Below, piece after piece: positions 24,659 through 33,545 of a stretch of DNA of 50,830 nucleotides. How positions within the stretch are numbered: position 1 is the stretch's first letter; the number at the start of each line of letters is the position of its first letter. Below the pieces are notes generated by a model. The model had not been told where the DNA came from. It searched no databases and was given only the letters and a program-made list of their open reading frames with translations. This DNA comes from Alteromonadaceae bacterium. GTDB lineage: Bacteria; Pseudomonadota; Gammaproteobacteria; Enterobacterales; Alteromonadaceae. The position numbers and the translations under genes are program-made. The stretch covers positions 1 through 50,830 of the forward strand of contig JABSOI010000045.1 of the NCBI GenBank assembly GCA_013216015.1, read 5' to 3'.

Positions 24659-25260
24659 CGCTTCTCTGAGAGTTCAATTTGTCTTTCAATTTTTGAAATT
24701 GCTTGACGACATCTGCCAAGTCGTTGGTGGATCGCAAGTATCTCAGTTGCAATCTTTTTAGCTTTTGCCGGAGTTGCTTTAAGCCTGTCTTTTTCGCGGT
24801 CGGTGATCATGTCAGCTAATCTACGTTCAAACTCATGAGTCTCAGCAAGTTTTTGATGCAGGCTATGACTGGTCAGCATTATTGATTTAGCCGCTTTTTT
24901 ATATCTTCTGGTCTTGAAAGCATTTAGCCGGTGTTGTGCTTCATTATGCATAGCTTGATTGGAATTGAGGGCATTAATCAAAGATGCAATTTGTTGTTCA
25001 ATGTGAGTCAATTGATTGTAGGCAACATCAGGCTTTTTTGCGTTAATCAATCGCTGTAAAGTCGCGGTATTTCTTTTTATTTCTTGAACATAAGAGAAAA
25101 ACTTATCACTGTAGGTAACAAATAATGTTTCTGAAAACAGAGCGTTATCTTTCAATAGTAGATGAGCTTTTGTTTTTGTATTTATTGCATCTGTTGTTTT
25201 AGCTTGTTCAGCTAAATTAATTAACACGGTGTTAATTCTGTCAATGGCATCATTTTTCAT
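24655..25260 (-). CDS. priC: Primosomal replication protein N'' (PriC)
   Basis: 201 residues, all helical. The C-terminal half matches PriC: HEFERRLADMITDREKDRL, then a helix ending RLGRCRQAISKIERQIEL. The N-terminal half (LFSETLFVTYSDKFFSYVQE) corresponds to the PriC domain that contacts SSB and DNA. PriC loads DnaB helicase at stalled replication forks through the PriC-Rep route. Sequence conservation in this family is low, so I rely on the C-terminal motif and length (E. coli PriC is 175). It converges on the neighbouring 460-aa gene with a 4-base overlap. Confidence 0.78.
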   Translation of the reverse strand: MKNDAIDRINTVLINLAEQAKTTDAINTKTKAHLLLKDNALFSETLFVTYSDKFFSYVQEIKRNTATLQRLINAKKPDVAYNQLTHIEQQIASLINALNSNQAMHNEAQHRLNAFKTRRYKKAAKSIMLTSHSLHQKLAETHEFERRLADMITDREKDRLKATPAKAKKIATEILAIHQRLGRCRQAISKIERQIELSEKR

Positions 25261-25319
25261 AAGATAAAACTATTATTTAGTGAATCATTTTTGTTTGAAA
25301 TTCATTCTGGCAATCAATG

Positions 25320-26093
25320 CTAAAACCAGGCGTGATAAGCCAAATTTATTGACATACCAATAACAACTACGATAAATACTGGTCGAATAAATTTCTGACC
25401 ATGTGTTATAGCAGTATTGGCACCAATACGTGCACCGAGCATTATAAATATTCCCATAGAAATACCGATTAATGCATTTACATAACCCAAATAAATAAAG
25501 GTCAGTAGGCTACAAAAGTTACTGACAAATGTGTTCGATCTAGCAAGCCCGCAACTTAACAGGATATTGATTTTATAAATTGCTGATGAGGAAACAGTCC
25601 AAAAGGCGCCTGAACCAGGACCGGCAAATCCATCATAAAATCCTAATATTCCACCTTGAATTATTTGTTTTTTGACCAAGCTTCTATTTTTCGGAGGTAA
25701 ACTTTCTGAAGAAGAGGTGTAATTTTTAGCCAGTAAAGTATATATAGCAGTGACGACAATTAATAGCGGTAAAGCTTTATCTATAAATTCAGTTGACAGA
25801 TAACTAATAGCTACAGCCCCTATAATTGCGCCTACTGCTGTTGAATATAAAGAGTACTTCCAGAATGCTGGATCAAACAGATTTTTTTTATAAAAAGTGA
25901 ATGAGGCCATACTTGAGCCAAAAGATGCTGCTAGTTTGTTTGTTCCTAATGCAATATGAGGAGGAAGGCCAGAGGTAAGTAGAGTTGGAATGGTTAACAT
26001 ACCACCACCGCCAGCGATTGCATCAATAAAGCCTGCAACAAAGCCAACACTACATAAAGTTAGCCATAAAGTAATATCTAAAACTGGCTCCAT
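25320..26093 (-). CDS. TauE/SafE (TSUP) family membrane permease
   Basis: 257 residues with about eight membrane segments. The first block CSVGFVAGFIDAIAGGGGML and GLPPHIALGTNKLAASFGS are the TSUP signature, repeated in weaker form in the second half (GFYDGFAGPGSGAFWTV, GLARSNTFVSN). Family members move sulfur-containing or other small organic anions across the inner membrane; the substrate here is unknown. It is close to the YfcA type. The gene is probably monocistronic or read with priC, 59 bases downstream on the same strand. Confidence 0.9.
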   Translation of the reverse strand: MEPVLDITLWLTLCSVGFVAGFIDAIAGGGGMLTIPTLLTSGLPPHIALGTNKLAASFGSSMASFTFYKKNLFDPAFWKYSLYSTAVGAIIGAVAISYLSTEFIDKALPLLIVVTAIYTLLAKNYTSSSESLPPKNRSLVKKQIIQGGILGFYDGFAGPGSGAFWTVSSSAIYKINILLSCGLARSNTFVSNFCSLLTFIYLGYVNALIGISMGIFIMLGARIGANTAITHGQKFIRPVFIVVVIGMSINLAYHAWF

Positions 26094-26858
26094 CTACATC
26101 CTTTATATCAAGTGTATTAAAAAAATAATTCGGTAGTCTAGCATAAAGTATCTGGAACAAAGCAGTTTTAACTATACCAAAAATTTAAAAAATTATGATT
26201 TGAATAAAAAATAAAAAATAAAAAATAAAAAATAAAAAATCTTGTTATCAATATTTAGTATATAAATAAACCGATAATTGTTGTTAAGTGTTAAAAATAA
26301 TGTCACAAATTTTTTGAGAAGATTAAAAAGTATCGTGTACTTGTTTGTTTATTGTTCTTTTTGGTGGTTTGTTAATCAAAAAATTGCTCTAAGTTATTCG
26401 TGTACATCAATAAAATTTACAACCTTTTAACGCTTTATAACGTATTATTCATTATTTATTAATACAGTCAAAAGTTAAGTTGTCCTAAAATTCAATCACT
26501 TGTCTTTATTGGTGTGATTATTTAGTTGACTTAGTACGAATGAATTAGTAAAACATATAACAGCAATTAAATAGCCTGTACTTAAGAAGGAATTATTTTG
26601 TAAATCTTAATCTGTTTGTCCAAAATGATATATAATTATTGGCGATTTACGGGTTAAACGTTACAAAATAGTTTGGTTTATTGTTGTAATAAGATAGATT
26701 GATTTACCTTTTTTATGGGGCCAGGCGGTGGTTAGATTGCTGTTTGGAAATATTGTATGGTTTAATTCTAGAGAAATTAAGCCCTAAGTGGCAGATTATT
26801 AAGTTTGCGTTATCAATAATATTTGTTGTCATAATTAAATAGCAACTGGTTGGGAACT
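26094..26858. other. Long intergenic region before the TonB operon
   Basis: 765 bases without a gene I can support. A 7-base A-rich tandem repeat (AAAAAAT, about five units) spans 26204-26240. The region must hold the operon promoter. ATGATATATAATTATT near 26619 loosely resembles an iron-regulator (Fur) box, but the match is too weak to claim. Confidence 0.5.
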
Positions 26859-27638
26859 ATGTCCAAATTAAGTAAGAAGAGCCTTATCGCAACGACGATA
26901 GTCGGCGCATTAGCAATCACAGCAAGCAACTTTGCTGCTGCAGATGTGTTGAAAGATTTACAAAAAGCGGAAGCGAATGTTTTTAAAGCTTCAGTCAAAT
27001 CACAGAATATAATAAACAATATGTATGAGCAAACGCAGATTTTACTTGCGGATTATCGTAATACTGTTTCTGAAGCAGATGTGCTTCGTGGTTATAATGA
27101 TCATGTTCAACGTATGGTCGATGATCAAAAATCAAATATTGCATCTTTACAGAAACAAATTGATGAGATCGATATAGTTAAACAAGGTGTTGTACCATTG
27201 ATGTACAAAATGATCGATACCTTAGAGACATTTATTTCATTAGATGTACCAATGAATCTTGAACGTCGTAAAGATCGTGTTGCTGGTTTAAGAAATGTAA
27301 TGCAGGATTCTGACGTGACTACTTCAGAGCAGTTTCGCTTAGTACTTGAAGCGTATGAAATTGAAGCAGGTTACGGAACGATTTTTGATGCTTATCAAGG
27401 TGAACTTGATTTAGGCGACAGTAAAATCACTGTTGATTTTGTGCACATGGGTCGCGTTTCTTTATTAGCTCAGTCTTTAGATATGAAACACTCATGGGTT
27501 TGGAATAACGGAGCTCGTTCATGGGATGAGTTAGATGATGAGTATGCTAAACCTATTACTGACGCTATTCGTATGGCACGTAAGATGTTGCCAATGAATT
27601 TAACTAAATTACCAATATTTGCAGCAGGAGCAAAATAA
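26859..27638 (+). CDS. DUF3450 protein of the TonB2-type system
   Basis: 259 residues with a signal peptide (KKSLIATTIVGALAITASN, cleavage near FAAADV). A long coiled coil follows (about residues 30-110: LQKAEANVFKASVKSQNII, ending SLQKQIDEIDIV), then a DUF3450 C-terminal domain (SWVWNNGARSWDELDDEYA). DUF3450 proteins are periplasmic and almost always precede a TtpC-ExbB-ExbD-TonB cluster, as here. They are thought to assist TonB-dependent uptake, but their exact role is not known. The frame opens at TTG 26850, but ATG 26859 gives a normal signal peptide, so I chose it. Its stop overlaps the next start by one base. Confidence 0.9.
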   Translation: MSKLSKKSLIATTIVGALAITASNFAAADVLKDLQKAEANVFKASVKSQNIINNMYEQTQILLADYRNTVSEADVLRGYNDHVQRMVDDQKSNIASLQKQIDEIDIVKQGVVPLMYKMIDTLETFISLDVPMNLERRKDRVAGLRNVMQDSDVTTSEQFRLVLEAYEIEAGYGTIFDAYQGELDLGDSKITVDFVHMGRVSLLAQSLDMKHSWVWNNGARSWDELDDEYAKPITDAIRMARKMLPMNLTKLPIFAAGAK

Positions 27639-28987
27639 TGAAAAAAGTTTTAAATTTTGTATTGCTTGCTGCGGCAATGACTGCCGGTATTTCAGCAACG
27701 TCACAAGCAAATGAGCTTGATGATTTATTAAAACAAGTTAAAGCTGAGCGTATTTCAGAAGCTAGACTTGATAAAAAACGCGAAGCTGAATTTAAGTCTG
27801 CACGTGCAGATAAACAAGCTTTATTGAAGAAAGCTAAAAAAGAATTAGCTAATCAAAATACTCGTAATAACCGTTTGACCAAAGAATATGCGGCAAACGA
27901 AATTACGTTATCGCAAAAAGCAGTTGAATTAGACAATGCCAAAGGTACTTTAGGTCAAATGTTCGGTGTAAGCCGTGCAGCTGCCGCAGATGCTTATGGT
28001 TCAATCGCAACTTCAATCGTAAGTGCTGAATACCCAGGTCGTGGTGAAGCTCTAAATCGTATTGCTAATGCTAAAGAAATTCCAGGGTTAGCAGATTTAG
28101 AAGAATTATGGTTTGCATTGCAAACAGAAATGACGCAATCAGGTCGTGTTTCTCAATTTACTGCTAAGGTTACTAAACTTGATGGTTCTTCAGTGACTGA
28201 ATCTATTACCCGTATAGGTAATTTCAACTTAGTTTATAAAGATGGTTATTTAAACTATAATGACGGTATGCGCCAAATTCAGCCTTTAGCTAAAGATCCA
28301 GCAAGTCATATTTCTGCTACAGCAGCTGATTTCTTCGAAATTACTTCTGGTTATGCTCCTCTTTATGTTGATCCGTCTCGTGGCACTATTTTAGCACTTG
28401 AAAGTCGTAAAAAGACTGTTATGGAATTCTACCATCAAGGTAAAGAAGTTGGTTATGCAATCACTGTATTGTTAGTTATAGGTTTCTTAATTGCTCTAGA
28501 ACGTATCTTTGTGCTTGGTTCAATGGGTTCTAAGATTAATGCTCAATCTAAAAATATGTCTACACCTGACGAAGGCAATCCATTAGGTCGTATGTTAAAA
28601 GTGTACCAAGAGAATAAAAATGCAGACGTTGAAACATTAGAGTTGAAACTTGACGAAGCTATTCTTCGTGAAACACCAGCTGTAGACCGTGGTATTGGTT
28701 TAATAAAAATGTTTGCAGCTATGGCACCATTAATGGGTCTATTGGGTACGGTTATCGGTATGATCCAAACTTTCCAGACAATAACATTGTTTGGTACTGG
28801 TGATCCGAAAATTATGGCTGGCGATATATCACTAGCTCTAGTAACTACCGCATTAGGCTTGATTGCTGCTCTACCATTAATTCTAGTTCACAGTACTGTT
28901 GCCTCTAAAGCTAAAGGTATTCTTAATAAATTAGATGAGCAAAGTATTGGTCTTATTGCTGCTGTTGCAGAGAAGGAGTCTAAATAA
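27638..28987 (+). CDS. TtpC-type MotA/TolQ/ExbB proton-channel protein
   Basis: 449 residues: signal peptide (MKKVLNFVLLAAAMTAG), a long periplasmic part with a coiled coil (about 25-100) and a globular domain (about 110-260), then a MotA/TolQ/ExbB domain at the C-terminus with three membrane helices (EVGYAITVLLVIGFLIALER, then IKMFAAMAPLMGLLGTVIGM, then ALVTTALGLIAALPLILVHS). The large periplasmic extension marks TtpC, the extra ExbB-like subunit of TonB2 systems known from Vibrio. It works with ExbB/ExbD to couple the proton gradient to TonB. It is joined to both neighbours by 1-base overlaps, so the cluster should be translated as one unit. Confidence 0.93.
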   Translation: MKKVLNFVLLAAAMTAGISATSQANELDDLLKQVKAERISEARLDKKREAEFKSARADKQALLKKAKKELANQNTRNNRLTKEYAANEITLSQKAVELDNAKGTLGQMFGVSRAAAADAYGSIATSIVSAEYPGRGEALNRIANAKEIPGLADLEELWFALQTEMTQSGRVSQFTAKVTKLDGSSVTESITRIGNFNLVYKDGYLNYNDGMRQIQPLAKDPASHISATAADFFEITSGYAPLYVDPSRGTILALESRKKTVMEFYHQGKEVGYAITVLLVIGFLIALERIFVLGSMGSKINAQSKNMSTPDEGNPLGRMLKVYQENKNADVETLELKLDEAILRETPAVDRGIGLIKMFAAMAPLMGLLGTVIGMIQTFQTITLFGTGDPKIMAGDISLALVTTALGLIAALPLILVHSTVASKAKGILNKLDEQSIGLIAAVAEKESK

Positions 28988-29511
28988 TGTTATTCCTGAT
29001 AGAACTTTGGGAATCTGTCAGGAGTTTTATGGCGACAGGCGGTAATGTTTTATACTTTGTCGCTCTAGCTCTCTTCCTTATGTGGATGTTAATGGTAGAA
29101 CGTTACTGGTTCTTGACATCTACATATCCAACGTTAAGAGATAATATTATATCTCGTTGGGATGCACGTGAAGATACTACTTCATGGTATGCGCATCGGA
29201 TCAGAGAAACTTGGATTTCCGAAAATAATGAAATGCTTGAACAAAACATGTTGACCATCAGAACCTTAGTGGCTATGTGTCCTTTAATCGGACTATTAGG
29301 TACGGTAACAGGTATGATTGGTGTATTTGAAGTTATGGCGGAACAAGGTACAGGTAATCCGCGTTTAATGGCTGCAGGTATATCTATGGCAACGATTCCG
29401 ACAATGGCTGGAATGGTAGCCGCGTTATCAGGTGTGTTTTTTAGTTCAAGATTAGACGCGAAAGTTAAACTAGCAAAGGCTAAACTGGTTGACAGTTTAC
29501 CTCATCACTAG
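28987..29511 (+). CDS. exbB: ExbB proton-channel subunit of the TonB2-type system
   Basis: 174 residues with three membrane helices in the usual ExbB layout: VLYFVALALFLMWMLMVERY, then LVAMCPLIGLLGTVTGMIGV and ISMATIPTMAGMVAALSGVF. The short form without the N-terminal extension is the type found next to TtpC. It forms the pentameric channel that, with ExbD, energises TonB. The frame starts one base inside the ttpC stop. The gap to exbD is 12 bases, and GAGAG precedes the exbD start. Confidence 0.94.
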   Translation: MLFLIELWESVRSFMATGGNVLYFVALALFLMWMLMVERYWFLTSTYPTLRDNIISRWDAREDTTSWYAHRIRETWISENNEMLEQNMLTIRTLVAMCPLIGLLGTVTGMIGVFEVMAEQGTGNPRLMAAGISMATIPTMAGMVAALSGVFFSSRLDAKVKLAKAKLVDSLPHH

Positions 29512-29523
29512 AGAGAAATTCGA

Positions 29524-29928
29524 ATGGCACGTAAACGTATTCGTGAAGACGACGAAGCAATGATTGATATGACACCTATGTTAGATATCGTTTTTATCAT
29601 GTTGATCTTCTTCATAGTAACCACTTCTTTTGTTAAAGAGGCTGGTATTGAAGTTAATAAACCAAAAGCAGCAAATCAAACTAAACAGAAAAATGCCAAT
29701 ATTTTTATAGCAGTTAAAGATACAGGTGAAATCTGGTTTGATAAACGTCGCGTAGATATTGAGTTGGTTGGTTCGCAGATTGAAAAAATGCTAGCTGAGC
29801 AACCTACAGACGTTATTATAATTCAAGCTGACAAAAATGCTAAACATGGTGTAGTTGTTGATGTTATGGATGCAATCAAGGAAGCTGGAAGCAATCTTAG
29901 AATTTCAATTGCTGCAGCAAAGGGGTAG
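29524..29928 (+). CDS. exbD: ExbD subunit of the TonB2-type system
   Basis: 134 residues. The single membrane helix begins with the essential Asp: AMIDMTPMLDIVFIMLIFFI, with Asp23 of the TPMLD motif as the proton-carrying residue of the family. The periplasmic domain (VNKPKAANQTKQKNANIFIA..., DVIIIQADKNAKHGVVVDVM) is typical. It forms the plug/peptidoglycan-contacting dimer in the ExbB pentamer. It lies between exbB and tonB with gaps of 12 and 3 bases. Confidence 0.95.
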   Translation: MARKRIREDDEAMIDMTPMLDIVFIMLIFFIVTTSFVKEAGIEVNKPKAANQTKQKNANIFIAVKDTGEIWFDKRRVDIELVGSQIEKMLAEQPTDVIIIQADKNAKHGVVVDVMDAIKEAGSNLRISIAAAKG

Positions 29929-29931
29929 TTT

Positions 29932-30543
29932 ATGGGTCGCTTATTAGGATCATTACTACTAGGCGCTGGGGTTACTTTTGCACTGTTTTCTTTTATGGCT
30001 TTTCTTGTCTCTAATGACGGAAGAAGTGATGAAGAACAATTGGAGAATCTCGTGGTAGAAGTTAACACTACGCCACCTAAATCTTCAGCAGAACGACGTC
30101 AGCGTGTACCGCCGCCGCCGCCGCCACCGCCTAAAACGCCACCTAAGCAGGCTCCTCCAGAGCCTGAATCAAGTGATACTACAGGTGGAATTAGTTTTAA
30201 CCTACCGAGTATACAATTGTCTGGTGCATCAGCGGGAATATCAGCTCCTGGCGCTTTTGGTCGAGATGGCGATGCTACACCGATCGTTCGAATTGAACCT
30301 AAGTACCCGATTCAAGCTGCTCGTGATGGTAAAGAAGGTTGGGTAAGATTATCATTTACTATAAACAAAGTAGGTGGGGTTGAAGACGTAACAGTTCTTG
30401 ATGCCAAACCAAAACGTTTATTTGATAAATCTGCAAAACGTGCGCTTAAGAAATGGAAGTACAAACCAAAAATTGTTGACGGCAAACCTGTTATAAGACC
30501 TGGTTTAACGGTGCAATTAGAATTTAATATGGATAAGGGGTAG
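29932..30543 (+). CDS. tonB: TonB energy-transducing protein
   Basis: 203 residues: N-terminal membrane anchor (LLGSLLLGAGVTFALFSFMA), then a short proline-rich spacer (VPPPPPPPPKTPPKQAPPEP, about 60-80) and a C-terminal TonB domain (PKYPIQAARDGKEGWVRLSF...RALKKWKYKPKIVDGKP). TonB contacts TonB-dependent receptors in the outer membrane and passes them energy from ExbBD. The anchor lacks the SHLS motif of TonB1 proteins, and the spacer is short, both features of TonB2-type proteins. The gap to exbD is 3 bases and to the TPR gene 6 bases. Confidence 0.95.
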   Translation: MGRLLGSLLLGAGVTFALFSFMAFLVSNDGRSDEEQLENLVVEVNTTPPKSSAERRQRVPPPPPPPPKTPPKQAPPEPESSDTTGGISFNLPSIQLSGASAGISAPGAFGRDGDATPIVRIEPKYPIQAARDGKEGWVRLSFTINKVGGVEDVTVLDAKPKRLFDKSAKRALKKWKYKPKIVDGKPVIRPGLTVQLEFNMDKG

Positions 30544-30549
30544 TAATTA

Positions 30550-31812
30550 ATGTTAAAAAAATTATCAACTTCGTTCCTATTAGTTGCTTCAATTGCAGCT
30601 GTGCAGCTACCTGTAGCTTTTGATGCTACAGCAGCTGAAGCTCGACAAGAAGAAAGGAAAAAGCGTCAAACACGTTTAGTTGGTCCTTCCGTTGGTAAGA
30701 AAGTTGGCAAAGCATTTGAGGCTTACACAGCTGATGATATTGATGGTGCTTTGGTTATTCTTTTAGATATCAATGCCAGAAAGGATTATGACAAAGCCTA
30801 TGTAGATCGTTTCGTTGCTATGATGTACGCTCAACAGGGAAATAAAGAGCAAAAATCGATTGATTATCTGAAGAAGGCGATTGAACCAGATCTACTAAAT
30901 GCAGTTGATCATGGTGGAGCGTTGAAATTACTAGCTGATTTGCAAATGCAGACAAAAGCTTACAAAGAAGCATTAGTTAATTACAAACTTTGGATGGATT
31001 TTACTGGCAAATCTGACGGAAATACTTGGGTTAAAATTTCTCAGGCTCACTCTGAGTTAAAGCAATTGGATAAAATGATTGTTCCTGCTGACAATGCTAT
31101 TGCAGCATATGGCGATAAGCATAATCAAAACCCGTATATCTTGAAGATAATGTCTTATTTTGAGCGAAAAAAATACAATGATGCGATAAAAGTTCTGCAA
31201 ACAGCTGTACAAATATTTCCAGCAACTAAGCAGTTTTGGATACAACTTGGCCAATTTTATTTAATGGTCGAAGATTATCCTAAAGGACTTGCCACATTAG
31301 ATTTAGCTTATAAACAAGGTTTCTTGGATAAAGAAAGTCAAATTAAGACATTGTCTAGCTTATTTGCTCAAAATGAAATGCCTCATAAATCTGCTCTATT
31401 GTTAGAGAAGCATATTGCTTCAGGGTTAGTTAAACGTGATGATAGTAATGTTGCATCACTAGCTAATGCTTGGCATGCGGCTCAACATATTGATAAAGCA
31501 GCTAAATATTATGGTAAACTTGCTAAAATGACTGGCGCAGCTAAGCATTACAGTAAGCATGGTATGTTGTTGAAGCAAGATGAACAGTTTAAACCTGCGA
31601 TAGTGTCACTTAAAAAAGCACTTGAACTAGGGGTGAAAAGTAAAGGCAGAGTTCATCTGAGCATTGCTGAATCTTACTTTTATCTTGAAAAATATAAGCA
31701 AGCTTATGCAAGTTTTAAATCTGCAATGAAAGATCCTAAAACGCGTAAGACTGCCAAAAGTTGGTTAGGTTTCACTAAAGATACTGCAGAACTTAAAAAA
31801 GTTAAAATTTAA
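30550..31812 (+). CDS. TPR-repeat protein closing the TonB2 operon
   Basis: 420 residues with an N-terminal signal (KKLSTSFLLVASIAAVQLP, then AFDATAAEARQ), so a periplasmic protein is likely. At least six TPR-like helical pairs follow: KVGKAFEAYTADDIDGALVI, GALKLLADLQMQTKAYKEAL, ILKIMSYFERKKYNDAIKVL and further copies to the end (SIAESYFYLEKYKQAYASFK). TPRs bind other proteins. As the last gene of the TonB2 cluster it probably assists assembly or receptor contact, as proposed for similar TPR partners; the exact role is unknown. A strong terminator follows after a short tandem repeat. Confidence 0.9.
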   Translation: MLKKLSTSFLLVASIAAVQLPVAFDATAAEARQEERKKRQTRLVGPSVGKKVGKAFEAYTADDIDGALVILLDINARKDYDKAYVDRFVAMMYAQQGNKEQKSIDYLKKAIEPDLLNAVDHGGALKLLADLQMQTKAYKEALVNYKLWMDFTGKSDGNTWVKISQAHSELKQLDKMIVPADNAIAAYGDKHNQNPYILKIMSYFERKKYNDAIKVLQTAVQIFPATKQFWIQLGQFYLMVEDYPKGLATLDLAYKQGFLDKESQIKTLSSLFAQNEMPHKSALLLEKHIASGLVKRDDSNVASLANAWHAAQHIDKAAKYYGKLAKMTGAAKHYSKHGMLLKQDEQFKPAIVSLKKALELGVKSKGRVHLSIAESYFYLEKYKQAYASFKSAMKDPKTRKTAKSWLGFTKDTAELKKVKI

Positions 31813-31851
31813 GTTTTAAGTTTTAAGTTTTAAGTTTTAAGTTTTAAGTTT
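31810..31851 (+). repeat. 8-bp tandem repeat (TAAGTTTT), about five units
   Basis: The array starts at the stop codon of the TPR gene and fills the gap before the terminator. Confidence 0.88.
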
Positions 31852-31861
31852 AGTGCATTTT

Positions 31862-31890
31862 AAAAAACCAGTCTTTTGACTGGTTTTTTT
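31862..31890 (+). terminator. Rho-independent terminator of the TonB2 operon
   Basis: Stem AAAAACCAGTC/GACTGGTTTTT with a TTTT loop followed by a T-run. A textbook terminator, likely bidirectional because of the A-run on the left. Confidence 0.93.
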
Positions 31891-31940
31891 ATTTTCAGAA
31901 TGAAAATGATTTTTTTAAAAGGACTGATTGTTTAGCAGTA

Positions 31941-32105
31941 ATACCAATTGTATTAAGTTAGTGGTCAGGGTTCGATGAGGATAAATTTTCAAGAGCACAG
32001 GTTTTTTGCTCCAGGCAAAACCTAAGTACCGACATCCATGTCGGCAACGCAGCTATTGGAAATTTAGACCATCGAGGGTGACCACTTACTTAGTACAATT
32101 GGTAT
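31941..32105. mobile_element. MITE-like element family C, copy 1 (165 bp)
   Basis: The ends ATACCAATTGTATTAAGTTA and TACTTAGTACAATTGGTAT are inverted. The interior carries ATGAGGATAAATTTTCAA, CACAGGTTTTTT and GACATCCATGTCGG, shared with 39148-39283 and 42286-42599. It does not code. The remaining stretch to 32400 holds no gene, only one arm of the TACATAGCCAA hairpin repeat (about 32352-32373). Confidence 0.82.
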
Positions 32106-32400
32106 AATATCAATTGCATTGGCTACGCCGCAGTTAACTGTGGCTGTATAAATTTAAAAACCAAGAAGAACACATCTATGTAGATTTATTCGAGCAATCA
32201 GTAGAACGTGTATTTATCCACGCATCACTTTAAGGCTCACATAAATGTGCGATCTACTCTGACTGTCAAAATTGAGTTTGATGGATTTTTAATTTTTGAT
32301 ATTATTTTCTTATCTGAACTAAGTTGAAAAATAACTACTTATCGAGTCAGCAACACTTAACTGGTACATAGCCAATTCCATGAATTAGGTCTGTTGGGTT

Positions 32401-33426
32401 TTATTTAGCTATATTGCTATTAGAGTTACTTAATTGAATTTCATCTAATATGTCGTTTTTGTTCTTAAAAGTTTTGATTTTCTCAAAAAGTATTTCTGCT
32501 TCAGGATATTGTAGTTTCAGATATCGTAGCCATTGTTTGAGTCGGCTGGAAAAGTAGTAGCTTTTATCACCTTGTAGTTCTAATTGGCTGTACTTTTGCA
32601 ACAAGAGCGTAGTTTCATGCCAGGACATTGGCGTTGCATTTAGCTTAATAACATTAGCTAAGTTCGGCAGAGCTAAAATTCCCCTTCCTAACATCAGGTT
32701 TGTTGTGTTTGTTATATTTTTACATCTGTCTGCATCATTTTTTGACCAGATTTCTCCATTGGCTACTAGCTCTATATTGTATTTATTTTGAATATCACCA
32801 ATATATTCCCAATAAGCCGGAGGTCTATAACCATGTCGTTTAGTGCGCGCATGAATAGTTAACAGATCAGCATCTGCACTAACGATAGCATCGACTATTT
32901 CATCAAGTAATGTAGCATCATCGAAACCTAAGCGAATTTTTACCGAAGTGGTTACCTCTTTACCTACAGCTTGTTTTACACAAGAAACTATTTTATAAAT
33001 CTCTTCAGGGGTTTTAAGTAATACAGCCCCACCTTTACTTTTATTTACGGCTTTAGCAGGACAACCAAAGTTAATATCAATACCATGTGAGCCTAGTTCT
33101 ATCGCTCGTACAGCATTTTCTGCCATCCACTGGGGATGTTGACCTAGCAACTGGATCCTTATTGGTGTTTTATCAGGAGTATATCCATCATGGTTGAGTT
33201 CAGGTGCCATTCTATAAAACACACGTTCTGGCAGCAAAGCATCAATAATGCGAATGAATTCTATAAAACAAAAATCAAAATTATTAATCGTAGTTAATAA
33301 GTCCCTCATTAACGGGTCAACAACCCCTTCCATAGGAGCTAATATAAGTTTAGAATTTTGTTGATTTTTTTTTGTGCTCATGAATAAAGTTACTTTTGGT
33401 AGAGTGTTTTCAAAAATTTTGCACAT
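32401..33426 (-). CDS. dusC: tRNA-dihydrouridine(16) synthase DusC-like
   Basis: 341 residues. FMN-binding TIM barrel of the Dus family: LILAPMEGVVDPLMRDLL at the start, then the catalytic loop FGCPAKAVNKSKGGAVLLKT (active Cys), SVKIRLGFDD, LLTIHARTKRHGYRPPAYWE and LMLGRGILALPNL. The motifs MEGVVD and CFIEFIRI fit DusC more than DusA or DusB. The enzyme reduces a uridine of the tRNA D-loop (U16 in E. coli). The first 25 residues of the open frame (MCKIFENTLPKV...) are not family-like, so the true start may be the Met at 33381 (MSTKKNQQN). Neither start has a good ribosome site. Single gene. Confidence 0.88.
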   Translation of the reverse strand: MCKIFENTLPKVTLFMSTKKNQQNSKLILAPMEGVVDPLMRDLLTTINNFDFCFIEFIRIIDALLPERVFYRMAPELNHDGYTPDKTPIRIQLLGQHPQWMAENAVRAIELGSHGIDINFGCPAKAVNKSKGGAVLLKTPEEIYKIVSCVKQAVGKEVTTSVKIRLGFDDATLLDEIVDAIVSADADLLTIHARTKRHGYRPPAYWEYIGDIQNKYNIELVANGEIWSKNDADRCKNITNTTNLMLGRGILALPNLANVIKLNATPMSWHETTLLLQKYSQLELQGDKSYYFSSRLKQWLRYLKLQYPEAEILFEKIKTFKNKNDILDEIQLSNSNSNIAK

Positions 33427-33545
33427 TAAACGATATTATTAATAAAAAATCATGCACAACATGAAATTTATTTATTCTACTAATGGTCTTTGTTACTAGT
33501 TTAAATAATCCTATAGAAAAACTATTAAATATTTGGAAGGAAAAA

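Noticed and set aside
26600-26660. Possible Fur box before the TonB2 operon (ATGATATATAATTATT)
   Set aside because: Too many mismatches to the 19-bp consensus; any AT-rich stretch here would score similarly.
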